DNA of 64,000 nt from Pseudarthrobacter sp. NIBRBAC000502772 (GCF_006517235.1 NZ_CP041188.1:1178001-1242000); one strand, 5' to 3'. Shown: positions 50,901-59,750, counted from the stretch's first letter. The notes: a model not told the origin generated them from the letters alone. Numbers and translations: made by a program.

Positions 50901-52575
50901 CGCCCTGGACCGTGATGGGGTTGCCGTCGCGATCCTTGTAGAAGGAACAGCCCGTGAGGGTGTCGCCGGTGGTGGGGAAGTAGTTCAGGACGTTGAAGGA
51001 AGCGATCTTCAGGTTGCCGCCCACCGCGGCCGGGGTTTCGGTCCGGGTGGCGCCGAAGCTGGCCGGCTGGACCGTGCCCTTGTTGACCTCGGTGAGATGG
51101 GTCAGCGGCTGGAACTTCCAGGCGTTGTTGGCGTAGCTGAGCACCACGTTGGTAGCGAACGTCACCGGTGATCCCACGCGGACCGCGTCCGTGGCCGTCA
51201 GGTAAGGCAGGACCTGGGCCTTGGTGGTGGCGTCCTTGAGGAAGTTGGTGGTGGAGCCGTCGTCGAGCTTGATGCCGCGGGCAGCGTTGTCCGCCACGGC
51301 GGCCTGGTATTCGGCCGAGCCGTAGCGCGCGACGGCGGTGGGCTGCACCAGCGTGGTAGTCCCGCCCGAGAGGCCGATTTCGCCGTACTGGTTCAGCGCG
51401 TAGTTGTCGGTGACGGTGACGGGCCCTTGCGGTGCCAGCAGCATGCCCTCAAGTGCTTCGCGGAAGGACTCGGCCGCCGGGAGCGTGAAGGCGGTGGCCT
51501 TCACCTCGGGCGCGGCGGCGTCGGTGAGCTTGGTCAGCCCGGCGGCGTCCGCCACACTGACCTGGGTCAGGCCGAAGAACTCGGAAACCGTGCCGGAGAC
51601 TTCCACGAAGTCTCCGATCTGCACGGAGCCTGCGGTGGCCGGGGAGTAGACAAAAACAGCGTCCGACGCCGTGTGGCTGGCCGGGGTGAGGTCGCCGCCG
51701 GTGCCGGGGGTCTGGACGTAGTAGCCGGCGAAACCGCCGGTGGGGAAGGCCGCGGTGACTTTGCCGCGCGTTGTTACGGCAGTGCCGGCCAGCGGACTGG
51801 CGGTGCCGGTGCCCTGGATTTCGGCGATAGTTTTGGTGCCCGGGACAGGTGTCGGCGTTGGATCGGGGTCCGGCGTCGGATCCGGGATGGGGTCCACGGG
51901 GCCGCCCGCCGCCGTCGGCGTGACGGCGGTGTTCAGCGTGAAGTCCGCCCGGTTGCTGTTGCTGTCCGTCCCGGCGCTGCGGTTCAGGCTCTTGACGTCG
52001 GTGTTGCTGGCGGGCGCAACGGCGGCCTGCGTTTCAAAGGTGTTGGAGGAACCGTAGCCGAGGAGGTCTGCCACGCCGGCCGGTTCAATAACCGAGCCGG
52101 TGGCGAGCGGGGCGGCGGTGGCCTGCTTCGCCAGGATGATGGTTCCGGCGGAGCCGCTGAAGTTCAGGGAGGTTGCCACAAGGTCTGCTGTGGGCAGGTC
52201 CGCACCTTCAACCCCGCCGTTGTTGCTGCCGCCCTTAATGAGGTAGTGGCCCTTGGCCGGGATGGAACCGGTGAGGGCAGCCACGCTGGTGGGCGCTGCA
52301 GTTCCGGTGGCCGACCGGTACTGGACGGACCAGCCGGCCAGGGAGACCGCGGCGTCGGAGGTGTTGTAGAGCTCCACGAACTTGCTCTTGTAGGCTGCGC
52401 CGGCACTGCCGCCGCTCAGGTAGGCCTCGTTGATGACAACGGGTGAAGTGCCTGCGGGTGCTGCGTCGACGGCGAAGGCGGGGACCGCTGCCAACGGAGT
52501 GGCGATAAGCCCCGCAGACAACGCTGTTCCCAGCGCTAATTTCCATGGTGAATGGTGCATCCGCTCTACTTTCAT
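47998..52575 (-). CDS. Secreted ExeM/NucH-type endonuclease fused to a 5'-nucleotidase
   Basis: 1525 residues; the ATG at 52575 or the one five codons on (52560) may be used, while the longer frame upstream is not coding. Order: signal peptide ending PAFA; lamin-tail domain (INEAYLSGGSAG, then KFVELYNT); Pro/Asp linker; an OB-like region with VTTRGKVTAAFPTGGFAG; an endonuclease/exonuclease/phosphatase domain (IASFNVLNYFPTTG, SLMEIENS, IGDFNSY, SDHDPV); then a full 5'-nucleotidase with NDFHGR, GDNIG, GNHEFD and GHTHKEY, followed by its C-terminal substrate domain; and an Ig-like end. It could degrade extracellular DNA and remove phosphate from the nucleotides in one polypeptide. Confidence 0.93.
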   Translation of the reverse strand: MKVERMHHSPWKLALGTALSAGLIATPLAAVPAFAVDAAPAGTSPVVINEAYLSGGSAGAAYKSKFVELYNTSDAAVSLAGWSVQYRSATGTAAPTSVAALTGSIPAKGHYLIKGGSNNGGVEGADLPTADLVATSLNFSGSAGTIILAKQATAAPLATGSVIEPAGVADLLGYGSSNTFETQAAVAPASNTDVKSLNRSAGTDSNSNRADFTLNTAVTPTAAGGPVDPIPDPTPDPDPTPTPVPGTKTIAEIQGTGTASPLAGTAVTTRGKVTAAFPTGGFAGYYVQTPGTGGDLTPASHTASDAVFVYSPATAGSVQIGDFVEVSGTVSEFFGLTQVSVADAAGLTKLTDAAAPEVKATAFTLPAAESFREALEGMLLAPQGPVTVTDNYALNQYGEIGLSGGTTTLVQPTAVARYGSAEYQAAVADNAARGIKLDDGSTTNFLKDATTKAQVLPYLTATDAVRVGSPVTFATNVVLSYANNAWKFQPLTHLTEVNKGTVQPASFGATRTETPAAVGGNLKIASFNVLNYFPTTGDTLTGCSFYKDRDGNPITVQGGCDARGAANAENFLRQQDKIVAAITKTGADVVSLMEIENSAQFGKDRDDALAKLVDALNIATPGIWDYVRTPANAPPLADEDMIRTAFIFKKAVAEPVEESIIHNDTVAFANARKPLAQAFKPVGAGDDKKFIAIANHFKSKGSAATPDDTDKGQGASNLARTAQAKSLLDFAAGLQATKGTDKVFLIGDFNSYAQEDPMNVFTDAGYVNQDGKARNADGSAKHSYLFGGLVGSLDHILASPGADAVVTGADIWNINSVESVALEYSRYNNNVTNYYAPDQFRASDHDPVVVGLDLPAGPVTPASVELNFLGINDFHGRIDANTVLFAGTIEKLRAAAPGATAFLSAGDNIGASLFASAVAKDQPTIDVLNALELDASAVGNHEFDGGWADLRDRVIAGGTNATFPLLGANVYKKGTTEPVLPEYTLLDMDGVKVAVIGTVTREVPSLVTPAGIADLEFGDPVDAINRVAARITAENIADVIIAENHDGAGSGTPDGATLEQEVAAGGPFAKLVTETSADVDAIFTGHTHKEYAWNAPVPGADGKTRPIVQTGNYGENIGQIQLTVDTASKEVTASKAGNVRRTTDAAGGLVNAYPRVAAVDAIVKKALADAAAIGNQPVGALTADITTAFNADPAGGPAKRDDRASESTLGNLVADSLLESLQPAELGAAEIGVVNPGGLRNELYYAPDGTITYAEANSVLPFVNNLWTTSLTGAQFKALLEQQWQTNADGTVPSRAYQQLGLSRNVNYTYDATRAAGDRITSIRVAGALIDPAKSYRIGTFSFLATGGDNFRVFLDGADTRDSGLVDRDAWITYLQAHNPVSPDFARRTVAAVDTTAAEVKAGDAIILAVSKLDLTSLGSPVNTSLAAVFTDSAGTVTDLGTVPVSAGAAAVNLAVPAGAAAGAGTLALTAAESGTVVKAAVQVAANGPVPPVCTAPVPPTKWYDVLGWIRYGVAWIQYQQCLRG

Positions 52576-52798
52576 AGGGGTGTCCCGGTAGGGGACCCGA
52601 TGGAGTGTGTCCGGGTTGTACCTACGGACAGTGTCCGGACTCCACGCTTGATCAGGTGGTGTCCGGCACAGCAAAGCAGCGCCGCATGAACGCAAGGTTG
52701 ATGGTGAGTGCATTTGGCGAAACGTCCGTGGGGCAAAACAATACCGGCCGGTAGCTTTAATGAAAGCTGCCAGCCGGTATTTCGTCGAAGGAATTTAC

Positions 52799-53566
52799 TT
52801 ATGCGATGATCTTGAACATTGCTCCGGTGGGGTCGGCCAGCGAGGCGAGCCGGCCGAACGGAGAGTCCTCCGGCCCAGCAATGACGGTGGCTCCGAGCGA
52901 AACGGCCTTCTCAACCGAAGCGTCCGCATCTTCGACGTTGAAGTAGACCTGCCAGTTGGACGGAACGTCGGCCGGCAGATACCCGGAGGCGTCCATGATG
53001 CCGGCCTTGGCGGAGTCCCCGGCGCCCAGGGTGGTGTACCGGAAGTCCGGTGTATCGCTCATAACATCCGTATCCCAGCCGAACACCTCCTCGTAGAACT
53101 TCACGGCGGCGTCGTAGTCCTTGGTGTGGAGCTCGTGCCAGGCGGCGGCGCCGGGCTCGGCTACGAGCTCGTATCCCTTCATCTCGCGCGGCTGCCACAC
53201 GCCGATTGCCGCGCCGGCGGAGTCGCCGAAGATGGCCATGTGGCCCTGTTCCGGAACATCCATGGGCGGCATGTAGACCTGGCCGCCGTTCGCAGTGACG
53301 GCGGACGCGGTGGCGTCGGCGTCGTCCGAGCGGACGTACGTGGACCAGACGTCAGGCATGCCTGCCTGGTCCTCGTCCTTCTGCATAAGCCCGGCCACGG
53401 TCTTGCCGTTCTTCCGTGCGGTGGTGTAGCCGCCGTACTTCTCCTCGTCGCCGGTCTCGTATTCCCAGCCGAAGAGTTCGCCGTAGAACTGGCGCGCTTT
53501 GGTGATGTCTGAGGTCATGAGGTCGATCCAGCAGGGTGCGCCGGGGGTGATCTCGGGTGCAGGCAT
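52799..53566 (-). CDS. VOC-family protein with two glyoxalase-like domains
   Basis: The ATG at 53566 (MPAPEITPGAPCWIDLMT) is chosen; 255 residues. Two tandem VOC domains of about 120 residues each begin CWIDLMTSDITKARQFYGELFGW and AWHELHTKDYDAAVKFYEEVFGW. This two-domain form matches actinobacterial proteins related to hydroxylase-associated CFP30B-type members. The substrate is unknown. It stands alone, between the exeM-type gene and tRNA-Ser(TGA), on the same strand. Confidence 0.88.
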   Translation of the reverse strand: MPAPEITPGAPCWIDLMTSDITKARQFYGELFGWEYETGDEEKYGGYTTARKNGKTVAGLMQKDEDQAGMPDVWSTYVRSDDADATASAVTANGGQVYMPPMDVPEQGHMAIFGDSAGAAIGVWQPREMKGYELVAEPGAAAWHELHTKDYDAAVKFYEEVFGWDTDVMSDTPDFRYTTLGAGDSAKAGIMDASGYLPADVPSNWQVYFNVEDADASVEKAVSLGATVIAGPEDSPFGRLASLADPTGAMFKIIA

Positions 53567-53674
53567 GATGGGCTCTTTCTGTCGATGGGTGGCAACAGGA
53601 GTGACCCTATGTCCGGGCTCCGACAGTTTCAATGGTTCGGCCCCGGCGGCCTGTGGGCCGGGTTAAACGAAGAA

Positions 53675-53708
53675 GCCCCGGTCCGCCACCATGTGGCGTA
53701 CCGGGGTT
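53675..53708 (-). terminator. Terminator of tRNA-Ser(TGA)
   Basis: GCCCCGGTCCGCCA pairs with TGGCGTACCGGGGT (two mismatches) around CCATG; on the minus strand CTTCTTCGTT follows. Confidence 0.7.
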
Positions 53709-53715
53709 CCATTCG

Positions 53716-53803
53716 CGGAAGGTAAGAGATTCGAACTCTTGGTACGGGGTTACCGCACACTAGTTTTCAAGACTAGCTCCTTCGGCCGCTCGGACAACCT
53801 TCC
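53716..53803 (-). tRNA. tRNA-Ser(TGA)
   Basis: Acceptor stem GGAAGGT/ACCTTCC, anticodon stem CTAGT/ACTAG with loop CTTGAAA giving anticodon TGA, a long class II variable arm, and T-arm AGTTCGAATCT. The 3' CCA is not encoded. Confidence 0.95.
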
Positions 53804-53912
53804 CTAACGAGTAGTGTTTCATAGGCAGTTGGCTGCAACAAAACAGAGTCTGCCGTGCGTCCGGTGCACACTGGTTCTGGGGCACGAATCAGCTAGAAAA
53901 CGGGAGTTCTCC

Positions 53913-54896
53913 ATGAAAGCCGTCTACATTGCAGAACCCGGTGGTCCGGAGGTTCTGGAGGTCCGCGAAGTGGACGCGCCGGTGCCCGGGCAGGGCGAGG
54001 TGTTGATCGACGTCGTCGCCGCCGGCCTGAACCGGGCGGACGTGCAGCAGCGCAGGGGCTTCTACCCGCCCCCGCCCGGCGCGTCCGAGATCCCCGGGCT
54101 GGAAGTGTCCGGGCGGATCGCCGGCTTCGGTCCCGGCGTCACCAAGGCATTCTCCGTGGGTGACAAGGTGGTGGCGCTGCTGGCCGGCGGAGGCTATGCG
54201 GAGCAGGTTGCGGTGCCGGCGGAGCAGGTCCTGCGGATTCCCGACGGCGTTGATGTGGTCACCGCTGCCTCGCTGCCGGAAGTCGCAGCCACGGTCTACT
54301 CCAACCTGATCATGACGGCGCAGTTGCAGGCCGGTGAAACTGTCCTGATCCACGGCGCCACCGGCGGGATCGGCACCATGGCCATCCAGCTGGCCAAGGC
54401 CTTCGGCGCCAGGGTCGCCACCACCGCGGGAAGTGCGGAAAAGGTGGGGACCGCGAAGGCTTTCCTGGGCGCGGACATCGCCATCAACTACACCGAAGAG
54501 GACTTCCCCGAAAGCCTCCGGCGGCAGAACGGCGGCAAGGGCGCCGACGTGATCCTCGACGTTGTGGGTGCCAAGTACCTGGCGCAGAACGTTGATGCGC
54601 TCGCGGACTACGGCCGGCTTGTTGTCATCGGCCTGCAGGGCGGGGCCAAGGGGGAGCTGGATCTTGGCCAGCTCCTGCGGAAGCGCGCGGCGGTGGTTGC
54701 CACGGCACTGAGGCCGCGCCCGGTGGCGGAAAAGGGCGCCATCATGAACGCCGTGCGGGAATCCGTGTGGCCCCTTATCACGGACGGCCGGATCCGCCCG
54801 CTGGTGGCCAAGACCTTCCCGCTGGACCAGGTCGCGGCCGCCCACCGGTACTTCGACAGCGGCGACCATGTGGGCAAGATCCTGCTGGTCATGTAG
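53913..54896 (+). CDS. NAD(P)H:quinone oxidoreductase (zeta-crystallin/PIG3-like MDR)
   Basis: The ATG at 53913 (MKAVYIAEPGGPEVLEVRE) has CGGGAG upstream; 327 residues, the normal length. It is a zinc-free medium-chain reductase: GEVLIDVVAAGLNRADVQQRRGFYPPPPGAS is the hallmark quinone-reductase segment, and the NADPH site is VLIHGATGGIGTMAIQLAKAFGARV. It likely performs one-electron or two-electron reduction of quinones or enones, as a detoxification enzyme. It lies 120 bp upstream of the PadR operon but has no shared signal. Confidence 0.92.
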   Translation: MKAVYIAEPGGPEVLEVREVDAPVPGQGEVLIDVVAAGLNRADVQQRRGFYPPPPGASEIPGLEVSGRIAGFGPGVTKAFSVGDKVVALLAGGGYAEQVAVPAEQVLRIPDGVDVVTAASLPEVAATVYSNLIMTAQLQAGETVLIHGATGGIGTMAIQLAKAFGARVATTAGSAEKVGTAKAFLGADIAINYTEEDFPESLRRQNGGKGADVILDVVGAKYLAQNVDALADYGRLVVIGLQGGAKGELDLGQLLRKRAAVVATALRPRPVAEKGAIMNAVRESVWPLITDGRIRPLVAKTFPLDQVAAAHRYFDSGDHVGKILLVM

Positions 54897-54956
54897 GCCG
54901 GGTAGATACTGAGTATTGCTTTGCGCCGCGGACTGGGTTAGCCTCACTCTATACGC

Positions 54957-54989
54957 GGTATGCACGGGTCTTGGGGGTCCGTGCATACC
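54957..54989. promoter_or_regulatory. Inverted-repeat operator of the PadR-ABC operon
   Basis: GGTATGCACGG (54957-54967) and CCGTGCATACC (54979-54989) are perfect 11-bp inverted repeats with an 11-bp spacer, 28 bp before the padR-type start. PadR regulators bind such interrupted palindromes in their own promoter. Confidence 0.8.
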
Positions 54990-55016
54990 GACGCTGACGC
55001 CACCGCTAGGAGCATC

Positions 55017-55628
55017 ATGTCCATCCGCCACAGCCTCCTTGCCCTGCTGCAGGACCAGCCGCGTTACGGCTACCAGCTCAGGGTTGAGTTCGAGAACCGC
55101 ACCGGGTCCACTTGGCCCCTGAACATCGGGCAGGTATACACCACGCTGGACAGACTGGAACGCGACGGCCTGGTCAGCAATGACGGCAGTGACGGCGAAG
55201 GCCACGTGGTCTACAGCATCACCCACGCCGGCAAGGCGGAGGTGCGGCACTGGTTTGCCGCCCCCGTGGAACGCAACAACCCGCCCCGGAACGAGCTGGC
55301 CATCAAACTGGCGCTCGCGGTCACGCTGCCGGGCGTGGATGTGGAGGCCATCATCCAGGCCCAGCGGGTGGCGTCCATCCGTGCGCTGCAGGACTACACC
55401 AAGGCCCGCCGCGACACGGCCGCCAACCAGCGGGCTGCGGATACCGCCTGGCTGCTGGTGCTGGATTCGCTGATCTTCCAGACGGAAGCGGAGGTCCGCT
55501 GGCTGGACCTTTGCGAGGCGCGGATGCTGCAGCAGGCGCAGACCGCGGGCCAGGCCGCACCACGCAAATCGTCCAACGGGGTCACTGTGGAAGAGGCTGC
55601 CCCGCTCATCGCGGATAGCCGCCGGTGA
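55017..55628 (+). CDS. PadR-family transcriptional regulator
   Basis: The ATG at 55017 (MSIRHSLLALLQDQPRYGYQL) has TAGGAG upstream; 203 residues. The N-terminal winged helix is typical: YGYQLRVEFENRTGSTWPLNIGQVYTTLDRLERDGLV. The C-terminal half is a dimerising helical region with EAIIQAQRVASIRALQDY. It overlaps the ABC ATPase gene by 4 bp (GTGA), so it probably represses its own operon via the repeat at 54957 and responds to a compound exported by the transporter. Confidence 0.94.
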   Translation: MSIRHSLLALLQDQPRYGYQLRVEFENRTGSTWPLNIGQVYTTLDRLERDGLVSNDGSDGEGHVVYSITHAGKAEVRHWFAAPVERNNPPRNELAIKLALAVTLPGVDVEAIIQAQRVASIRALQDYTKARRDTAANQRAADTAWLLVLDSLIFQTEAEVRWLDLCEARMLQQAQTAGQAAPRKSSNGVTVEEAAPLIADSRR

Positions 55629-56362
55629 GCGTCCAGAGGCCGCAGCAGGTCCTGGAGCTCGCCAAGGTCAGCAGGACGTTCGGTGAAGGCGCGACGGCGG
55701 TCGCCGCGCTGCGCGAGGTAGACCTCAGTATCAGGGCCGGAGAGTTCGTCGCAGTGATGGGCCCGTCAGGTTCCGGGAAATCCTCCCTCCTGGCGCTGGC
55801 CGGGGGACTTGACCGGCCGACGTCGGGCGGTGTCTTTGTGGAATCGACCCCACTGGGCGGGCTAGGACTGAACGAACTCGCCCGGTTGCGCCGCCGCGCC
55901 GTCGGCTACGTCTTCCAGGACTTCAACCTTGTCCCCACCCTGACGGCTGCCGAGAACGTGGCGCTGCCGCTGGAGCTGGACGGGACGGCCACCAGGAAGG
56001 CGCAACGCCAGGCCCTCGATGCGCTGCGGCAGGTGGGCATCCCGGAACTCGCGGACCGCTTTATGGACCAGATGTCCGGGGGACAGCAGCAGCGCGTGGC
56101 CATCGCACGGGCCATCGTGGGCGACCGCCGGCTGATCCTGGCAGACGAACCCACGGGAGCCCTGGATTCCACCACCGGCCACGGCGTGATGGAGGTGCTC
56201 CGCGGACGTGCCGATGCCGGTGCGGCCGTGATGCTGGTGACCCATGAGGCTCGGCATGCCGCGTGGGCTGACCGCGTGGTGTTCCTCCGGGACGGCCGGA
56301 TCGTGGACCAGGCGGCTGCCATGCATGATCCCGCCATGCTCCTCACGCAGGCCGGCCACTGA
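55625..56362 (+). CDS. ABC transporter ATPase (MacB/LolD-type)
   Basis: 245 residues, GTG start overlapping the padR stop. Walker A GPSGSGKSS, Q-loop YVFQDFNLVPTLTA, signature MSGGQQQRVAIARAI, Walker B LILADEPTGALDS, and H-loop VTHEARHAA are complete. The pattern belongs to the FtsX-partner group involved in export of antimicrobial peptides, lipoproteins or drugs. It is followed by the large permease after one base. Confidence 0.95.
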   Translation: MSVQRPQQVLELAKVSRTFGEGATAVAALREVDLSIRAGEFVAVMGPSGSGKSSLLALAGGLDRPTSGGVFVESTPLGGLGLNELARLRRRAVGYVFQDFNLVPTLTAAENVALPLELDGTATRKAQRQALDALRQVGIPELADRFMDQMSGGQQQRVAIARAIVGDRRLILADEPTGALDSTTGHGVMEVLRGRADAGAAVMLVTHEARHAAWADRVVFLRDGRIVDQAAAMHDPAMLLTQAGH

Positions 56363-56363
56363 C

Positions 56364-59261
56364 GTGGCGCTCTCCCTCGACCCGGCGCCCGGCGGGCGCC
56401 GGCAGGCTTTCCGCGTCGCCGTGCGGATGGCGCGGCGCGATATCCGCCGCCACAAAGGGCGTTCCCTTCTGATCATTTTGTTGATCATGCTCCCCGTGGC
56501 CGCAATGACAGGCGCGGTCACCCTGGTCCAGAGCACCCAGGAAACCGCCGCAGAGCGAGTTCAGTACGAGCTCGGCACCACGCAGGCTCGGTTCCGGCCC
56601 ATGCCCATGGCCAACGGCGTTATGGTCCAGCACCCGGTCGAAGAGCTGCAGATCACCACCAGCGACTGGGACAGGAAACCTGGCTTCACGGCCACTGATC
56701 CGCAGGACGCGATTCCGGCCGGCTACGACGTGCTCACGGAATCCACCATGGACCTCACCGCCGCGTCGGGTGCGGCGGACGTGCGGGTTATGGGCCGCGC
56801 GGTGGACGCCATGGCCCCGGCATTTGCCGGAAAATACACGCTGATGGACGGCAGGGCCCCCGAGACTGAAGCCGAGATGTTCGTATCGCCGGGGCTGCTG
56901 GAGCGGTTCGGGCTGGAACTGGGGGAAGAGCTTGCGACGTCGGCCGGGACGTTTGTCGCGGTCGGAACGCTCCGCGATGCGGCCTATTCGGACAGCAACT
57001 CCATCGTCTACCTCAGGCCCGGCCAGGGCAGCGTTGGCGCCCCGGCACCTGCCTCCACCGGTCCGGCGCCGACCGCGCCGGCCATCACGGCCACCATGTA
57101 TTACCTGGTGGGTTCCGAGCCGGTGACCTGGAGCCAGGTCCTTGAGGCCAACGCCGTCGGCGTCACCGTGCTGTCCAGGTCCGTGGTGCTGAATCCGCCG
57201 TCCCAAGAGGAGCGCGGGCCGGAGGGCGCAGGGACCCCATCCAGCGCGGCGCTGCCGCTCACCACCTACGCGGCCGGGGCGCTCCTGGGCGCCCTCGCAT
57301 TGCTGGAGGTGGGCCTGCTGGCGGGAGCCGCGTTCGCCGTGGGCGCCAAGGGGCAGGTCCGGGAGCTGGCCCTGCTTGCCGCGACGGGGGCCGAAAGTCC
57401 TACCATCCGTTCGGTGGTGATGGCGGCTGGCCTGTGGCTCGGCGGCCTTGGCGTGGTGGCCGGCGCTGCGGTAGGGCTGGCCGCGGCCGCCGGGGTGGTG
57501 ATCGTGGCACGCCTGAACGGATCGGTCCGTTTCCCGGGATTCCATCCGGACGCTTTGTTGACGGTCCTGGTGATGGTCATGGGCTACGTGGCGTGCCTGC
57601 TGGCTGCCTTGGCCCCTGCGCGGCAGGTGGCGCGCCAGGCCGTTCTGGGCGCACTCAAATCGGGGCGGGCGCCGGCGTCGGCCGGCAAGGCGTCCACCGT
57701 GGTGGGTACTGTCCTGCTGGGAGTGGCTGCCGTGTCACTTGCCGTCGGCACATGGCTTGCCGTCAGCAGCGAAGACCCTGATGTGTTCTTCTCAAGGACG
57801 CCGGTGATTCTCTGGTTCCTGTTGGGCGGCGCGGTACTGGGCGTTGCGTCCTTGGTCCTGTTGACCGGCAAGGTGGTGGCATTCCTTGGCAAGCGTGCCG
57901 GACGTCTTCCGCTGGCTGCGCGCATGGCCGCCCGGGACTCTTCCCGCAACCGCGGCCGTACTGTTCCAGCTGTTGCCGCCGTCCTTGCCGCCGCCACCCT
58001 CGCCAGTGCCGGCATGGTGCTGGCCGCCAGCCAGCAGGCGAACGAGCAGCAAAACCACTACTGGTCCGCGTTGCAGAACCAGGCAGTCCTGCCGTTATCT
58101 GTGTGGCAGCCTCCACTGGCTGACGGAACAATGCCGGACCCACTGCGGATCGACCCCGCAGAGGTGGTGTCCGCCCTGAATGCAGCAGTGGACACCGTCG
58201 AATGGACCAGCGTGCTCCGCACGGCCGCCATCCGGAACTGCGACATGCGGCCCGAACTTGCTGACGCGTCGCCAGCGCAAACGCCGACGACGAGCTGCCT
58301 GCAATATTCGCTGGCCACACCCGAGGGTAACGCGTGCCCCGTGACCGCCGGCCACCAGCGCGTCCTTGATCCGGAGGATTGGCGCTGCCAGGGAGCGATG
58401 CGTCCGTACGAGACGCAGGGAAGTACTAACTCCGTCATCGTCGGAACGGCCGATGACGTGGAAAGGCTGTTCGGCACGGTGCCCACGGCCGAAGCCCGCG
58501 ACGTGTTGGCGGCCGGTGGCATGGTGGTGACCAACCCCGTGTTCGTCCGCGACGGGCACGCGTCCCTGGTGGCGAAGGACATGCGGAAGCCCGCGCCGGG
58601 CAATCCGGCCACTGGAGTCTTCCAGGGCTACGTGGAGACGGGACAGACGGAAGTTGCCGCGGCCGTGCTGGAGCCGGCAGTTAAGGTGCAGTACTACGGC
58701 GTAGTTTCCCCCGAGGCGGCAGCGACGGCCGGAATGCGCGTGGATGACAGCGCGCTGCTGGTCCAGTTCAGCGCCTACCCTGATGCCGTCCAGATGGACA
58801 AAATGTCCGAAGCGCTCGCCGGAATCTACAAGGACCGCTACGGGACCCCGCTTATCGAGCGCGGACCGGAGCAGGACGACTCGCTGATCCTCTGGTCCAT
58901 CGTGGGCCTGGGCGCGCTGATCACGCTCAGCGCGGCAGGCATCACCACGGGCCTGTCCATGGCGGACTCGCAGAAGGACCACGTGACGCTTGCCGGCGTG
59001 GGTGCGGCCCCGCGTCTGCGGAAGGCGCTCGCAGGTTCCCAGGCGCTGATGACGGCGGGGCTCGGAACCGTGTTGGGAAGTGTTGCCGGGATAGTGCCCG
59101 CCGTGCTGCTGGTGACGGCCACCGGGATGGCGCGGACCGCCGTCGTTCCCTGGCTCCAGCTCGCGGCGCTGCTGATCGCGGTGCCGCTCACCGGTGCGGC
59201 CCTGGCGTGGCTGTTTACCCGGGCGAGGCTTCCGGTGTCCCGCCGGGAGGTGGGGACCTGA
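56364..59261 (+). CDS. FtsX-type ABC permease
   Basis: 965 residues, GTG at 56364 one base after the ATPase stop. The open frame extends upstream but that part overlaps the ATPase gene. An N-terminal membrane helix (LLIILLIMLPVAAMTGAVTLV) precedes an extracellular domain; an FtsX core with about three helices occurs in the middle (from about residue 305), two further helices lie near 450-515, a second extracellular domain spans about 550-830, and a terminal FtsX core ends at 960. This fits large actinobacterial exporters of the MacB/BceB style. The substrate is unknown; PadR control suggests drug or peptide response. Confidence 0.92.
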   Translation: MALSLDPAPGGRRQAFRVAVRMARRDIRRHKGRSLLIILLIMLPVAAMTGAVTLVQSTQETAAERVQYELGTTQARFRPMPMANGVMVQHPVEELQITTSDWDRKPGFTATDPQDAIPAGYDVLTESTMDLTAASGAADVRVMGRAVDAMAPAFAGKYTLMDGRAPETEAEMFVSPGLLERFGLELGEELATSAGTFVAVGTLRDAAYSDSNSIVYLRPGQGSVGAPAPASTGPAPTAPAITATMYYLVGSEPVTWSQVLEANAVGVTVLSRSVVLNPPSQEERGPEGAGTPSSAALPLTTYAAGALLGALALLEVGLLAGAAFAVGAKGQVRELALLAATGAESPTIRSVVMAAGLWLGGLGVVAGAAVGLAAAAGVVIVARLNGSVRFPGFHPDALLTVLVMVMGYVACLLAALAPARQVARQAVLGALKSGRAPASAGKASTVVGTVLLGVAAVSLAVGTWLAVSSEDPDVFFSRTPVILWFLLGGAVLGVASLVLLTGKVVAFLGKRAGRLPLAARMAARDSSRNRGRTVPAVAAVLAAATLASAGMVLAASQQANEQQNHYWSALQNQAVLPLSVWQPPLADGTMPDPLRIDPAEVVSALNAAVDTVEWTSVLRTAAIRNCDMRPELADASPAQTPTTSCLQYSLATPEGNACPVTAGHQRVLDPEDWRCQGAMRPYETQGSTNSVIVGTADDVERLFGTVPTAEARDVLAAGGMVVTNPVFVRDGHASLVAKDMRKPAPGNPATGVFQGYVETGQTEVAAAVLEPAVKVQYYGVVSPEAAATAGMRVDDSALLVQFSAYPDAVQMDKMSEALAGIYKDRYGTPLIERGPEQDDSLILWSIVGLGALITLSAAGITTGLSMADSQKDHVTLAGVGAAPRLRKALAGSQALMTAGLGTVLGSVAGIVPAVLLVTATGMARTAVVPWLQLAALLIAVPLTGAALAWLFTRARLPVSRREVGT

Positions 59262-59400
59262 GCGGTACGGCGCGGCAGCTGAGCGGGGGAGCGCCGGAAT
59301 TAGGTCACACAGTTGGGTCTTTTTGATTGGGCCCAACAGGCCTACCGTGGGGCCTAGGACGCTGTCCGTCCCGGACGGCCGAAATACGGAGGGACCTCTT

Positions 59401-59685
59401 ATGACAACGCATGTTGCCGATTGCAGTGTTACCCGTTGCTCGTTTAATGACCACGAAGGCTGTACGGCCCACGCCATCACGGTGGGCGGAAGCAAAGACC
59501 ACGCCAGCTGCGCCACGTTCATCGACACGGGCACCCATGGCGGGCTGCCCAAGGTCCTGGCAGATGTCGGAGCATGCCAGCGCTCCGAGTGCATCCACAA
59601 CGACCACCTGATGTGCAACGCCGCCGAAGTCCATGTGGGCCCCGGCGCTGACAACGCGGACTGCCTCACTTACGCACACGCGTAG
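59401..59685 (+). CDS. DUF1540 double-domain protein
   Basis: 94 residues with a strong GGAGGGA ribosome site before the ATG at 59401. Two tandem DUF1540 modules of about 40 residues: CSVTRCSFNDHEGCTAHAI plus SCATF, and CQRSECIHNDHLMCNAAEV plus DCLTY. Each has four conserved Cys and suggests zinc or other metal binding. Function of the family is unknown; in spore formers it is a small sporulation-associated protein, but that context does not apply here. A hairpin terminator follows. Confidence 0.9.
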   Translation: MTTHVADCSVTRCSFNDHEGCTAHAITVGGSKDHASCATFIDTGTHGGLPKVLADVGACQRSECIHNDHLMCNAAEVHVGPGADNADCLTYAHA

Positions 59686-59713
59686 CCACGGCTCCCGCAC
59701 GGGATTAGTCACG

Positions 59714-59750
59714 AAGGCCTCCGTCCAGGAAACCCTGAACGGGGGCTTTT
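59714..59750 (+). terminator. Terminator after the DUF1540 gene
   Basis: AAGGCCTCCGT pairs with ACGGGGGCTTTT (G-U tolerated) around a 14-nt loop, ending in a T-run. Confidence 0.75.

Noticed and set aside
49441..51171. 576-residue open frame antisense to the secreted nuclease
   Set aside because: A by-product of high GC; the opposite strand carries complete endonuclease and nucleotidase motifs.
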